This document shows positions 34,485-44,192 of a DNA stretch of 64,000 bases, one piece after another. The stretch's first letter is position 1. Every line of letters begins with the position of its first letter. Source of the stretch: Fratercula arctica (taxonomy: Eukaryota > Chordata > Aves > Charadriiformes > Alcidae); contig CANTUZ010000014.1 of NCBI GenBank assembly GCA_947846985.1, forward strand, positions 6,140,485-6,204,484, in the 5' to 3' direction. The notes under the pieces were generated by a model. The model saw only the letters and a program-made list of their open reading frames with translations. It did not search any database and had not been told where the DNA came from. Position numbers and translations under genes: made by a program.

Positions 34485-34625
34485 CGTGCAGTGCAGCCTC
34501 TGGATGCGACCAGCCAGCCAGTTCCTCATCCACCCAACAGTCCACCCACCGCATCCGGATCTCTCCAACTTGGAGAGAAGGATGTGGTGGGGGATGGTGT
34601 CAAAGGCCTTGCAGACCTGCACAGA
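34485..34625 (-). mobile_element. CR1 LINE internal fragment joined to the receptor
   Basis: The minus strand reads [20 protein letters not shown] and [13 protein letters not shown], the RT region of CR1 (consensus FDTVSHSILIGKL). It abuts the olfactory receptor at about 34485 with no CR1 3' end between them, so a deletion or recombination brought them together. Confidence 0.85.
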
Positions 34626-34972
34626 ATCACGACGATTCCATGATATCTTGAGAAATAATATTCATTTCTGTACGTCAAGTGAGTTCAAAATCAAATCCTC
34701 CATCGCTAAGGATTCGGCGGTTCCCTGTGATATAAAAAGATCGTAGAATATAAACATATATATATATATTTTATATATAAATTTATAAAAATATAAAGAG
34801 GTATTAGTGTGGAAGTAGGAACAGTGTGGAAGGGTTCACAGAGGAGCGGAACCTGGCACAAAAATCCCTCCCCCAGCAGTTTTTCTACCTCATCTTCAGC
34901 CTTTTCCTCCTCCTCCGGGCATCTCAGGCGCTTTTTCTGCATCGGGCAAGGCCGAGTGCAACTGAAACATAT
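34626..34972 (-). pseudogene. Continuation of the SANT-encoding fragment (copy 1) and AT-rich tract
   Basis: 34745-34800 is a TA-rich simple tract. From about 34972 down to 34830 the minus strand stays open after the SANT helix and reads QKKRLRCPEEEEKAEDEVEK, a basic then acidic segment as follows the SANT domain in MIDEAS/TRERF1/ZNF541-type proteins. It is most likely part of the same degraded exon. Homology is by pattern only. Confidence 0.4.
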
Positions 34973-35119
34973 TTTTTTCTTCCAGGCGTAATAATATTCG
35001 ATGCATTGAGACATGGTTTTAATCTGGATCTGCCAGGAAGAAAAACCAGGAGCCATTTAATAAGGGAAACGCGGCAGTGAAATATCGAAGGGGCACATGG
35101 ACAAGGATTCTCTCCCCCA
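34973..35119 (-). repeat. 147-bp direct repeat, copy 1, encoding a SANT-domain helix
   Basis: About 92% identical by eye to 35983-36129, same orientation, 1010 bp apart. On the minus strand a splice-acceptor-like CTTCCTGGCAG precedes a frame reading QIQIKTMSQCIEYYYAWKK, which matches the third helix of the SANT domain in the MIDEAS/TRERF1/ZNF541 corepressor-like family. The two copies bracket the alpha-tubulin fragment. Confidence 0.75.
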
Positions 35120-35192
35120 GTGCACAAGAAAGCTGAAGTGTTTGAAGCAGACATTTTTTGGACGTGCTACAGCAACAGAAGGAACCCAGCAT

Positions 35193-35897
<705 letters not shown>

Positions 35898-35982
35898 CTA
35901 CCTCTGCCCTTGGCAGCGGGGCCGGGACAGACCCTCCATGCAGAGAGGAGGGGCCTGGCGTGGATTTCATCTCGAGCACTCT

Positions 35983-36129
35983 TTTTTTCTTCCAGGCGTA
36001 ATAATATTCGACGCATTGAGACACGGTTTTAGTCTGGATCTGCCGGGAGGAAAACCAGGAGCCATTTAATAAGGGAAACGCGGCAGTGAAATATCCAAGG
36101 GGCACATCGACGAGGATTCTGTCCCCCGG
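35983..36129 (-). repeat. 147-bp direct repeat, copy 2, encoding a SANT-domain helix
   Basis: The minus strand reads QIQTKTVSQCVEYYYAWKK after an acceptor-like CCTCCCGGCAG. This copy is closer to the family consensus than copy 1. Downstream of the helix the sequence differs from copy 1 (ends at the AAAAAAA run) and leads into the tubulin fragment. Confidence 0.75.
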
Positions 36130-37441
36130 TTCTCGCAACGCAACGTCCGGGTGAGATCGGACAGAAAAGAAACCTTCATCTGCTGAAAAATGCTGTCAAG
36201 AAGCGTTTTCAGGGCAGAATTCTCCCCTTCACACCATGAACGGTCATTATTCTTTTAATATCTCTGGTATTTTCTCCCAGAGGTATTGAGTATTCCCCTG
36301 TGATCACACATTAGGGCAAAAATATGTCTTGTACCGGTGGGGTTTTTTTAACACGTAGAAGAGTCCTAAGAGCAGGATTCCAACACGCAACTCAAACTAC
36401 GACTTTCTGGGTTCCAATTGCCCATGCTAACGAGCTGCGCCTCGCTCTAACAGCTTTACCTGCTTCTGTGTGAGGCAAAAATTCTTCTTATGGATGTAAA
36501 AAGCCTCTTTAAAGAATTGCTCCTCCACCGGCGTCCAAATATCGGAGCCTAGGAATTAACCAGCGACACGCAAACTATTAGAATAGGCATCCCCCACCTC
36601 CAAAAGCCCTGGAAAAGGATTACAACTACTCTTTTCCCTCACCCCAAAAGAACACTTTTAAGACTCAATTCAATCAGAGCAAAGGGAACGGCGGGAGCTG
36701 TTCTCCTCATTTACCTGTGTAATGGCAATCAGCCAGGGGATGGGCTTCAGGTCTCCGAGGCGGCCCAGCACGCAGCATCTCTGCTGCCTCCCGTGAGATT
36801 TGATAGGGAAAAAAGACTTAAATTCCTCCAGAAGAGGAGCAAAAAGGGCAATTCTCCCTCCTCGTGGCCACCCAGCAGACGCCGAGGGGTGTTAAATCCC
36901 TTCTTCCAAGAAGAGGGAGCAAAGCAGACCCGCTCGGGGCTTATCGAGGGCAGACCTCGGGCTTTATCTAATATCCCTTCATTCGGGAGCAATTCTATTC
37001 TCCAAATCGTCCCAGAATCAAAAGAAACTCTTAGCGATGCACCAGGAGAGGGGTCTGGAAGCCCAAGAGACGTTAACGCGGCGACAGGCAGCACCCAAGC
37101 AGCTCCTGCACCTTCAGCAAAGAGATTCCGGCCCGCGCAATAGAAAACTCCGAGCGACTCCCAGCTCAAACCAGTAACAAAGTCCGTTCTTAATTAGAAA
37201 TTGCCGCTTCTTAGCAGCACATGGCCTTGAGCCTCATGCAGGCAATGCAGAGCGAGCTCCAGGTTCACCTGTCCCCTGGGCCCCCGGCACTGGGAGAAGC
37301 CAAATTGAGCAGGTTTGTAACTACAAAGGCAACAAAAACCGAGAAAAAGTCAAGTTGTCCTCGAGAAAAGGGGCGACAGGAGAGGGAGGGAAAAGAGGAT
37401 GAGCGCAGCAGAGACCGGAGACGAGGAAAAGGCAGAGAAAA
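36130..37441. other. Unassigned stretch with short open frames
   Basis: Contains a plus frame at 36793-37143 (116 codons, Arg/Lys-rich start, ends in TAG) and one with ATG at 37221-37526 (101 codons, Lys/Arg/Glu-rich). Neither matches a family I know. They precede the Arg/Ser repeat frame and could be exons or leader sequence of it. Confidence 0.3.
36371..36446 (-). tRNA. tRNA-Trp-like sequence, degraded
   Basis: The minus strand has an A-box-like 'ggcgcagctcgttagcatg' and, about 50 bases on, 'gttgcgtgttggaatcc', which resemble the D arm and the variable-loop/T arm of vertebrate tRNA-Trp ('gttgcgtgttcaaatcac'). The anticodon region (aacccagaaag) contains CCA but the stem is poor. Likely a tRNA pseudogene. 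Confidence 0.3.
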
Positions 37442-38134
37442 ATGTCCGATACCCCAAAAAGCTCTACTTTCAAAGGTCATGGGCATGGGCAGCATCTGCA
37501 GGCTGGCCAGGCAGAAGGCAACGTGACTGCCGGGTGCCCTGTCAGCCATGCGACCCTGTGCTGCACAAGGTGCGGGAAGAGAACAAAGAGAAGCAGCTTC
37601 AGCCCTTCTGCCCGCTGCCAGAGGAACGGTGCCAGGGAGACGGCCCGCAGCAGATCTCCGCAGTGGGGCAGAGCTGTGCGCAGGTGGTGCGTGATCACCA
37701 TGGACTACGACCCCTCAACAGGGAAGAGGAGGAGGAGGAGAAGTAGTCCTCCAAGTTGTGACCGTCCTCCCAGGGATGCTGCAGCTGCGGGACCCTCCAG
37801 CGCCCGCTCCCAGATGCCTCCCGCAGCCAGGGCTGCTCGGGAGAAAGCCCTGCCGAGGCCAAGAGAGCGAAGCAGGTCCCTGCGGCGGGGCTGTGATCTC
37901 CGCAGATGGTCGGTGGAGAAGAGGGATTACCAGCCCTCAGCGAAGAGGAGGAGGAGAAGTCCTCCAGGAGGTGACCGAGCCCCAAGGGATGATGCAGCTC
38001 CAGGGCCCTCCAACGCCAGCTCCAAGCGGGCTCCCACAGCCGGTGCTGCTCGGGAGCCAAGCCTGCTGAGGAAGAGGGCGCAAAGCAGATCCCCGCAGCA
38101 GGGCTGCGCTCTCCGCAGCCAGTTCACGGAATAA
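37442..38134 (+). CDS. Arg/Ser-rich protein of internal 71-74-residue repeats, unidentified
   Basis: Open frame of 230 codons from ATG 37442 (A at -3) to TAA 38132. Residues 70-230 are two full repeats and the start of a third, beginning at 37649, 37871 and 38084 (spacing 222 and 213 bases, both multiples of three). Each unit runs SRSPQ.G..LRRW, then DY.PS..KRRRR.SPP, then DR.PRD.A..GPS.A.S, then AAREK.L.R.R. KRRRR could be a nuclear localisation signal and RSRSP recalls splicing-type RS motifs. The stop codon lies inside an AATAAA (38130-38135). I cannot name the protein. It directly abuts an endogenous retrovirus fragment. It may be a terminal exon of a longer gene or a decaying remnant. 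Confidence 0.45.
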   Translation: MSDTPKSSTFKGHGHGQHLQAGQAEGNVTAGCPVSHATLCCTRCGKRTKRSSFSPSARCQRNGARETARSRSPQWGRAVRRWCVITMDYDPSTGKRRRRRSSPPSCDRPPRDAAAAGPSSARSQMPPAARAAREKALPRPRERSRSLRRGCDLRRWSVEKRDYQPSAKRRRRSPPGGDRAPRDDAAPGPSNASSKRAPTAGAAREPSLLRKRAQSRSPQQGCALRSQFTE

Positions 38135-38136
38135 AT

Positions 38137-38843
38137 TTGTTGTATTTCGTAAGATACTGGTTTTGTCTTAGCTATTTAGCTCCTGGCTTCAATTCTATTT
38201 TTACCAGCTGGGCCGCTTTAGCCCTTCCAGGCTACTTGGTGTCCCATCCAAAAGGGGTTACAGCATCCTCTATCTCAGAAAGAGAGCTGATTGGTACTTC
38301 TTTTCCTGCGTTTCCCGTTGTCTCCAGTAGTTCCTGTAATACATGTATATTTGCACTTCCCAGACATTCCTTTGTGGAATATGAACTCTAGTTTTGTTTT
38401 TATCCAAGGTTATTTGCGCCACTAGTTTGCTTAACATCCACCAGGGGTTCGGCCGGGGATTCCGCTCTCTCAGCCCCTTGTCCCTGTCAATCCGAGTCCC
38501 CGTTGACAGCCCCGATTAATTCTTCTGGTATCGGGGCCGTGGCTGGCCTGGGAGTCCGATTAGATTTTCCCATTGGACGCTCACTTTTCCAGTGCCCTTT
38601 CTCTTTACAAAGGGCACATGGATCCCTCCCCAGTGGGATTCTACTTCCTGAGTCCCCTCCTATTCCTCGACCTCTCCCTCGTCCTCTTCGAAAACCTCGA
38701 CCTCGGGAGGAGCCTTGAGCCCATGCAGAAGCAGCTGCCAATATTACCGCCTTCTGCTTCCTTTCCCTCAATTTCTCCTTTTCATTCTCCTCCCTTTCCA
38801 CCTCTTCCCTATTATTCTGGCCCAGCTGCCGTGCTTCTACACT
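38137..38843 (-). mobile_element. Endogenous gammaretrovirus-like fragment (gag NC - pro - start of RT)
   Basis: The minus strand encodes, in order, a charged coiled segment typical of the capsid C-terminus, an Arg/Gly-rich stretch, and a single zinc knuckle C-A-L-C-K-E-K-G-H-W-K with the last Cys lost. A TGA stop follows at 38489-38487 and the frame continues as QGQG, as at the gag-pol readthrough junction of gammaretroviruses. The protease is cut by a stop after about 30 codons. An RT N-terminal motif (IELKPGAK) follows with further stops near 38165-38200. The fragment is defective: no LTR, capsid N-terminus, RT catalytic core, integrase or env is seen next to it. Confidence 0.8.
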
Positions 38844-38844
38844 A

Positions 38845-39150
38845 GTGCACGCAGCATGGGCGACAAAGAGGAGAAGCTGGAAGCCATTGTGCTGCAGGAA
38901 AACTGATGTAGTCGCCATGGTGGAAACGTGGTGGGATGACTCGCACGACTGGAGTGCTGCGTTAGATGGCTCCAAACTCTTCAGAAGGGAGAGGCAAGGA
39001 AGGAGAGGAGGTGGGGTGGCTCTGTATGTTAGGGAGTGTTGGGAATGTCAAGAGCTTCATGATGGTGACAATAGGGTTGAGTGTTTACGGGTAAGAATCA
39101 GGGGGAGGGCCAACAAGGCTGATACCATGGTGGGAGTCTGTTACTGCGCA
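38845..39150 (+). mobile_element. CR1 LINE endonuclease-domain fragment
   Basis: The plus strand encodes the N-terminal APE-type endonuclease of CR1 ORF2: NARSMGDKEEKLEAIVLQEN, VAMVETWWDDSHDWSAALDG, GRRGGGVALYVRECWE. One stop or frameshift lies near 38905. Most CR1 copies here are 5'-truncated, so an isolated 5' fragment joined to the retroviral piece is unusual. Confidence 0.9.
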
Positions 39151-40478
39151 CACTCCACCGCCTGCGGGTACAGGCAGCGCCCTGGTTCCTGAGCATTGCG
39201 CAGGAGCGGCACCAGCAGGCAGCTCCAAAAACCTTACTGCCTGCAAAAACTTGAGCACAGCTGAAATGTGGGCAATTTTTCCTCTTTTTAGGCCTGCTGG
39301 TTAAAGGCTCGTCTGCCGGGACATGGCTCAGGACCACACCAGGGCCAGCAGCGCTGCTTTCTGCATCCCGTGGCAGCGCTGGGCAGAGGGACGGCTTGCC
39401 AGATCCCGGGACGAGGTACGTGTGTGGGGTGTCAGGGTCACTCTCGCCTGGTTTTTCCCAGCAAAGCCCCAGCCGGTGCCAGCCTCGAGCTGCAGCCCCG
39501 GGGCCGAGGCTCAAGGAGCCGGGCGTTTTCTGCAGGTGCTGCACCCTGCCGTTGGCTGCCCTGGGCTTCCCCCCCGCTGTCTGCAGCTCTGCCTTCTGCC
39601 AGCTCCGGGGGCACCGCAGCATGGCTCTCCTGCTCCCCAAAGCTGTCCTGACCCGTGTCTGCAGCTCGTGTGTGGTGTGCGCATCATACAGCAGTTTGGG
39701 GCTGGCAGCTCTCTCTTGTGGCACCCTGGGAATGGGGGCCAGGCAAACCCCATCTCTCCCATTCGATCTTTGCCCCCAGGGAGACCAAGCAGAGATGTAC
39801 CGTGTGCTGGAGAGCATCCTGCAGGGAGGCGACAGCCGGTGGCAGAGCAATGCTGAGACCCACCTGACAGCAAAGGTGCCCGGTGGCTGCAGAGGAGCCC
39901 AGGTGAGCTGATTCTTTTGCAGGCCACCAGAGCAGCCTTCCTCCGCCCCTGGTTTTGGTGAGCGATGGAGCAGTGCAGAGCCGTCTCTCAGGCATCCAGG
40001 CCTCAGGAGGGCTTCCCAGTGCCCCAGTGAGAGATCCTGCTCCCAGGAAGCGCCTCCCCGTAGCGCAAAGGCCATATCCAGCCACCCGCCGCTGGGTACG
40101 GCTGCCCCAAGGGGTGTCTCAAGGAGGACGGGCTCGTCTGTCTGATGGCTCTGACACAGAAATGGTGAGCTGAAGCCCCGTGGCCATGGCTGGCTGGGTC
40201 AAAGCCTCTGAGTTTAGTGACATTTGGTGAAGTCCTGGACTAAGTATCGCACGACTTGAAACATTGCTGAAAAACTGGTGGAGGTTTGCCTGCGTGTTCT
40301 GGATGCTTCTGGATGCTAGGCTGTGGCTAGGAGGGAATGTGCTTAGTTATCTATCAAAGGGAGCCAAAATAAGTGCCTAAGTAAGGGTCAGTGTAACTCT
40401 TCAGAGCTTTGGCTGTTTAAATGTTGACCTGAACTTCTACTGAAATGGTAAAACACTTGCACTTTTCCTCTCTTCTAG
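39151..40478 (+). other. Candidate upstream exons, unproven
   Basis: Two blocks have exon-like borders on the plus strand. 39780-39902 has CCCCAG before and GTGAGC after, reading GDQAEMYRVLESILQGGDSR. 39927-40164 has TGCAG before and GTGAGC after, reading open through SDGAVQSRLSGIQASGGLPS to DGSDTEM. The second could be a 5' exon of the USP42-like gene, but its end phase does not fit the catalytic exon at 42541 directly, so an extra exon would be needed. Confidence 0.25.
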
Positions 40479-40556
40479 TCCATGCGTGGGTACAGGAAAG
40501 ACGGCAGCAGATGGACACACGAGCTGAACGCCCTTTTCGTCGCCAGCCAGAAAGGT
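40479..40556 (+). other. Candidate exon, unproven
   Basis: CTCTTCTAG acceptor at 40478 and GTGCCT donor at 40557 enclose 26 in-phase codons (SMRGYRKDGSRWTHELNALF...). No homology recognised. Confidence 0.2.
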
Positions 40557-41106
40557 GCCTCTCAGCTGGGAGCCCGAGAAGGACCCCGTGTTACAATTCT
40601 TGCTTCCTTACATGCCATCCTAAGGCTATTCACATCTGCATTGTTACAGGCTAAGAAACCTATTGGCTTTGGCCATGAGGTCGCCTGTTACCATCCACTT
40701 TGGAGGAGTTGTTGACGTGACCCGCTTTGCAAGCACGCTTCATTCATATTTAGTAGCTGAGTTTGCCCTATTTTGTTGCACCTTTGCCGCTTTCAGCTCG
40801 TTTCCGTCTGGTTTCTTGGAACAATAGACCCACTTGCATAGGTGAGCTCACTGTTGGTCAAGTTCTCTTGCGCGTGTCTTCGAAGCCATCTTTACAGAGG
40901 AGGTTTTTCTCTGTACCGCAATGTGCTGGTCAGCTTTTTGAGCAGGGCTAGTTCAGAGCCTATGCAGCAGGACACAGCTGCTGCCTGGAAAGTTTGCTTT
41001 CTATCCCACAGGAGCCTGATGGTGAAAGCGCCATTTCTAGCTTTGCGAGGGAGACAGGGAGGACCAAAGCTCTTGTATCGCCACAGCGTGGCTTGGTCTG
41101 GGAAGG

Positions 41107-41890
41107 TGTTGTGGTTTGAGGCAAAAGAGAGCCAAGGTTCTGGCAGGTGAGGCCTGATGTTTATAGTGAGTACCAAGGAATGGTGTGCAGAGAGGCTCCT
41201 GCTTCTACTTTTTGCTATAACAGCCAAGGTCAGCTCACTTGGTTACGCACCGAGTTGGAGGGTGGAAGGGAGAAGCGTGGAGGGGTGGCACCTTTGGGGA
41301 GGAGCGGGCAGGAGGGGTCACCCAAACCTGACCAAGAGGGCATGTTTAGTTTGGAGAAGGCATGTTTAGTTTGGAGAAGAGGAGGCTGAGGGGAGACGTC
41401 ATTGCCCTCTACAAGTACCTGAAAGGAGGGTGTAGAGAGGTGGGGGTTGGCCTCTTCTCCCAGGTGAATGATGACAGGACCAGAGGAAATGGTCTGAAGC
41501 TGCGGCAGGGGAGGTTTAGGTTAGATATCAGGAAGAATGACTTTACTGAAAGAGTGGTCAGGCCCTGGAACAGCCTGCCCAGGGAGGTGGTTGCCTCACC
41601 ATCCCTAGAGGTATTTAAGAAGCGTCTAGATTTGGCACTTCAGGGCATGCTCTTGTGACAGAGCTTGTAGGGGGGGCGTTTTGTGTGTGTACGGTTGGAC
41701 TCGATGATCTCAAAGGTCCTTTCCAACCAGGAAGGTTCTATGATGCTCCGGTTCTATGAACAGGGTATGCCATCCCACCTGCATCATGCTCAGTGTAAAA
41801 GCTGAGGGACCACAGGGCTAAGGCTCTTTTTTCAATGACCCATGTCCCCGGAAGACTCTGTTCATCTGCCTTTCATCCCTGCCAGGCTTT
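41107..41890 (+). mobile_element. LTR (family A), plus strand, split by CR1 and 3'-truncated
   Basis: Begins TGTTGTGGTTTGAGGC, matching the start of the LTRs at 20.0 and 26.2 kb (TGTCCTGGTTTGAGGT). It continues to 'cacccaaacctgaccaagag' (about 41340), is interrupted by CR1, and resumes at about 41756 with 'acagggtatgccatcccacc', the TATA region 'tgctcagtgtaaaagctgag' (TATAAA mutated to TGTAAA) and 'gttcatctgcctttcatccc'. Homology fades at about 41890, so the 3' third is missing. Confidence 0.85.
41341..41755 (+). mobile_element. CR1 LINE, short young copy inserted in LTR
   Basis: Starts with a duplicated phrase 'gcatgtttagtttggagaag' (about 41340 and 41359), then an intact end of ORF2 ([18 protein letters not shown] ... 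[10 protein letters not shown]) and the 3' end 'ttctatgatgctccggttct'. It is nearly identical to the minus-strand copy at 21993-22375. Confidence 0.92.
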
Positions 41891-42540
41891 GGAGCAGGTC
41901 ATCCTATGGGCAAGATGCCCTCCGTAGAAGGAGCCTCTCGGGGCACAGGAATTCTTCAGCCACGGTCACCCAACCAAGCGTTCCTGCCGTGGCCTTTTGT
42001 GAGAGGGTAACGAACGCCATGCTGCCACAGCGCCAGAGCTTTGGCAAAAGTGTGTGAGTGAGGAGAGGGCGGCAGAGGCACCCCCTGCTTGACATCCAGC
42101 TGCCAGGATCCTCTCCTTCCCTTGGTGGCATGGGGCGCTGCCAGGTCCTGAGCCCTGACCCTGCTAATGAGCTCAGCAGTGAGGTCACTTTGCACCTCTG
42201 GATATCAGATGCCATCTGGAGGAGCGGTGCTAGAGGCGGCTGGGAAGCAAAGCTGGCTTTGTCCTGGCAGGCGAGGGTGTGATGTGACAATTCAAGGCAG
42301 CACTTGGCCAGTGGCTGGTCCAAGGGAAATGGCGCTGGAGCCCCGGTGCTCCTGCTGTGGCCGGGGCAATCATGGTCGCTGCGAGCGGGGCATCAGTGTA
42401 GGCTGAGGCTTCCCCCAGTGTTTCTGTGTTGGAGGTTAGAGCTGCTTGTCCTGGGTGCTCCTCTACAGAACTCGACTTCTAGAATAGGCTTTTGTGCACC
42501 ACTCTGGTCTCATCCCTTCTCAAATGTCATTCCCCTGCAG
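41891..42540. other. Probable intron of the USP42-like gene
   Basis: No exon recognised. A pyrimidine tract and CCCTGCAG acceptor end it at 42540. Confidence 0.4.
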
Positions 42541-43714
42541 TCATTGCCGAGGGAATGGCTCTCCCACAAAGGATCTGCTTTCCCCCGGAGAAGATTTGCA
42601 TGGACTGGCAGCAAAGACAGAGAGCTGGAGCGGGACTCCACAACCTGGGCAATACGTGCTTCCTCAACTCCGTGCTGCAGGGCCTGACGTACGCCCCCCC
42701 TCTGGCCAACTACCTGCTCTCTCGTGAGCACAGCCAGTTGTGTGAGTACTTTTGGGACCATCTCCTTGCAAATCTCTTGGGCACTTCCCAAGGATTCCCG
42801 GACGCTGGGATTTGCTTTGGGAGAAAAGCAGCCCTTCTTGGTAAACCCCCTGAGTGGGTGTTCTTGGAAGACTCGAGCCTAGAAACCGCTTCTCACATGT
42901 GGGTGGGTTCATCTTCAGAAACGCGCCTCTTGCTCGCCACGGGTCTCGTTCCCTATTTCTGCAAGTTCAGCTCTCTTTGTGTATTGCACAGAAACCTTCT
43001 GTCAGTTCAGCATCCCTCTGAAGAAGGTTTTCTCTGCATTAAAATGTCCCGGGCTCGTTGGGACATTGGCAGCTTGCGAGAAGAGCAGTGGAGCCTGTTC
43101 TTCTAACTTCAAGATCTCCATGAGATTTCCCGTTGCTATGGATATTTTGCTCACCTGAGAAGCTTGTTTCCCTCCTACCCTCCCTCCCTCCCTCCGTCCC
43201 TCCCTCTTCAGGTCGTCAGCAAGGCTTCTGCACGATGTGCATAATGGAGGTGCCCGTGAAGCGGGTCCTGCGTTCCTCAGCCAGTGCCATCCAGCCTTGG
43301 GCTGTGGTCGGTGTCCTCAGGCATAAGTCATTTCAGGTGCTTTTCATGTGTTCTTCCCTTCTGGTAGGAGAGAACTACTAACTTCTTCTCTCTTAGGCAC
43401 AGGAGAACACTTCCAGCATGGCATGCAGGAAGAGGCCCACGACTTCTTACGCTGTACTGTCGATGCCATGCAGAGAGCTTGTCTGCACGGCAGCAGCGAG
43501 TAAGCACAAGCAAATGACCTTTGCAATGTTCCCGAGCCCTTTGGACTCCCTGATGGAGTCCCATCAAGAAAGCCCACAGCCAGGGAGTTCAGACAAAGAC
43601 AGCTGTCTTGGAGGGCGTAACTCTCTGCCTTACCGTTTCTCCCCAGCTTGGACAGCTCTTCTGAAGCAACTACCATCATCCATCAAATACTTGGGGGCTT
43701 TCTGAGATCCAGAG
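42541..43714 (+). pseudogene. USP42-like: USP42-like ubiquitin-specific protease, N-terminal catalytic exons only
   Basis: Four exons on the plus strand: 42541-42741, 43212-43313 (or -43336), 43397-43499, 43647-43714. They read [17 protein letters not shown], then [18 protein letters not shown] (catalytic Cys box, NTCF intact) and [42 protein letters not shown]; and IIHQILGGFLRSR. This order and wording fit USP42 best (PPQKVLFPSEKICLKWQQ in human), USP36 next. The second-to-third exon junction keeps frame only with the weak donor GTGTCC at 43314, four residues shorter than the family. With the better-looking donor at 43337 the frame shifts. After 43714 a donor GTACTT is present but no following USP exon (zinc-binding, His box) is seen before unrelated sequence, so it cannot make an active protease. 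A truncated paralogue is the best reading. Confidence 0.75.
43172..43208. repeat. Short (CCCT)n tract before an exon
   Basis: Reads 'ctaccctccctccctccctc' onward and forms the polypyrimidine tract of the acceptor at 43211. Confidence 0.7.
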
Positions 43715-43929
43715 GTACTTTTCCACAACTCTTGCTCTCCTTGGGATTGTCTGTGCCCTTCTGTCTGCCTGTCGAAAACAGCTGTTGGTGTGAGTGGCGG
43801 AGCAGCTGTGAGGAGCGTCAAGCGCCACAGTCCCCTTTCCCTTACTTTTATTTTCAGCCAAATCCAAGGGATTTGGTTGGTGTCAGGCGGCCGCAGTTGA
43901 ACTGGGCGGGGGATGGAGGGCCCTGAGGA

Positions 43930-44090
43930 AACCTCCAGTCGAAAAGTCCGACCCAAAACAACCCGACCTGAAAAACCCACCCTGAAAAACCCAACCCCAA
44001 AATCCAACTCAAAAGCCCCAAAATCCAACCCCAAAAATCCAACTCAAAAAATCCCCGCCAAAATCCAACCCAACCCACCCAAAGTCCCAG
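43930..44090. repeat. A/C-rich minisatellite (aaaatccaacyc units)
   Basis: About 12-14-base units (aaaacccaccctg, aaaatccaactc, aaaatccaacccc) repeat for 160 bp. The minus strand gives artefactual Gly/Leu/Phe/Trp-rich frames. It separates the USP42-like fragment from the next candidate gene. Confidence 0.8.
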
Positions 44091-44192
44091 GCTTCAAGGC
44101 CAGCTTGGACGGGGTTGGAGGAACCTGACCTGCCTGAAGATGGCCCTTCCCATGGCAGCCCCACCACTGCGGGCAGCAGGTCAGCGGTTGCC

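Noticed and set aside
38503..38906. Plus-strand frames across 38.5-38.9 kb
   Set aside because: Antisense to the gag-pol fragment; only the minus strand shows the zinc knuckle and the gag-pol junction.
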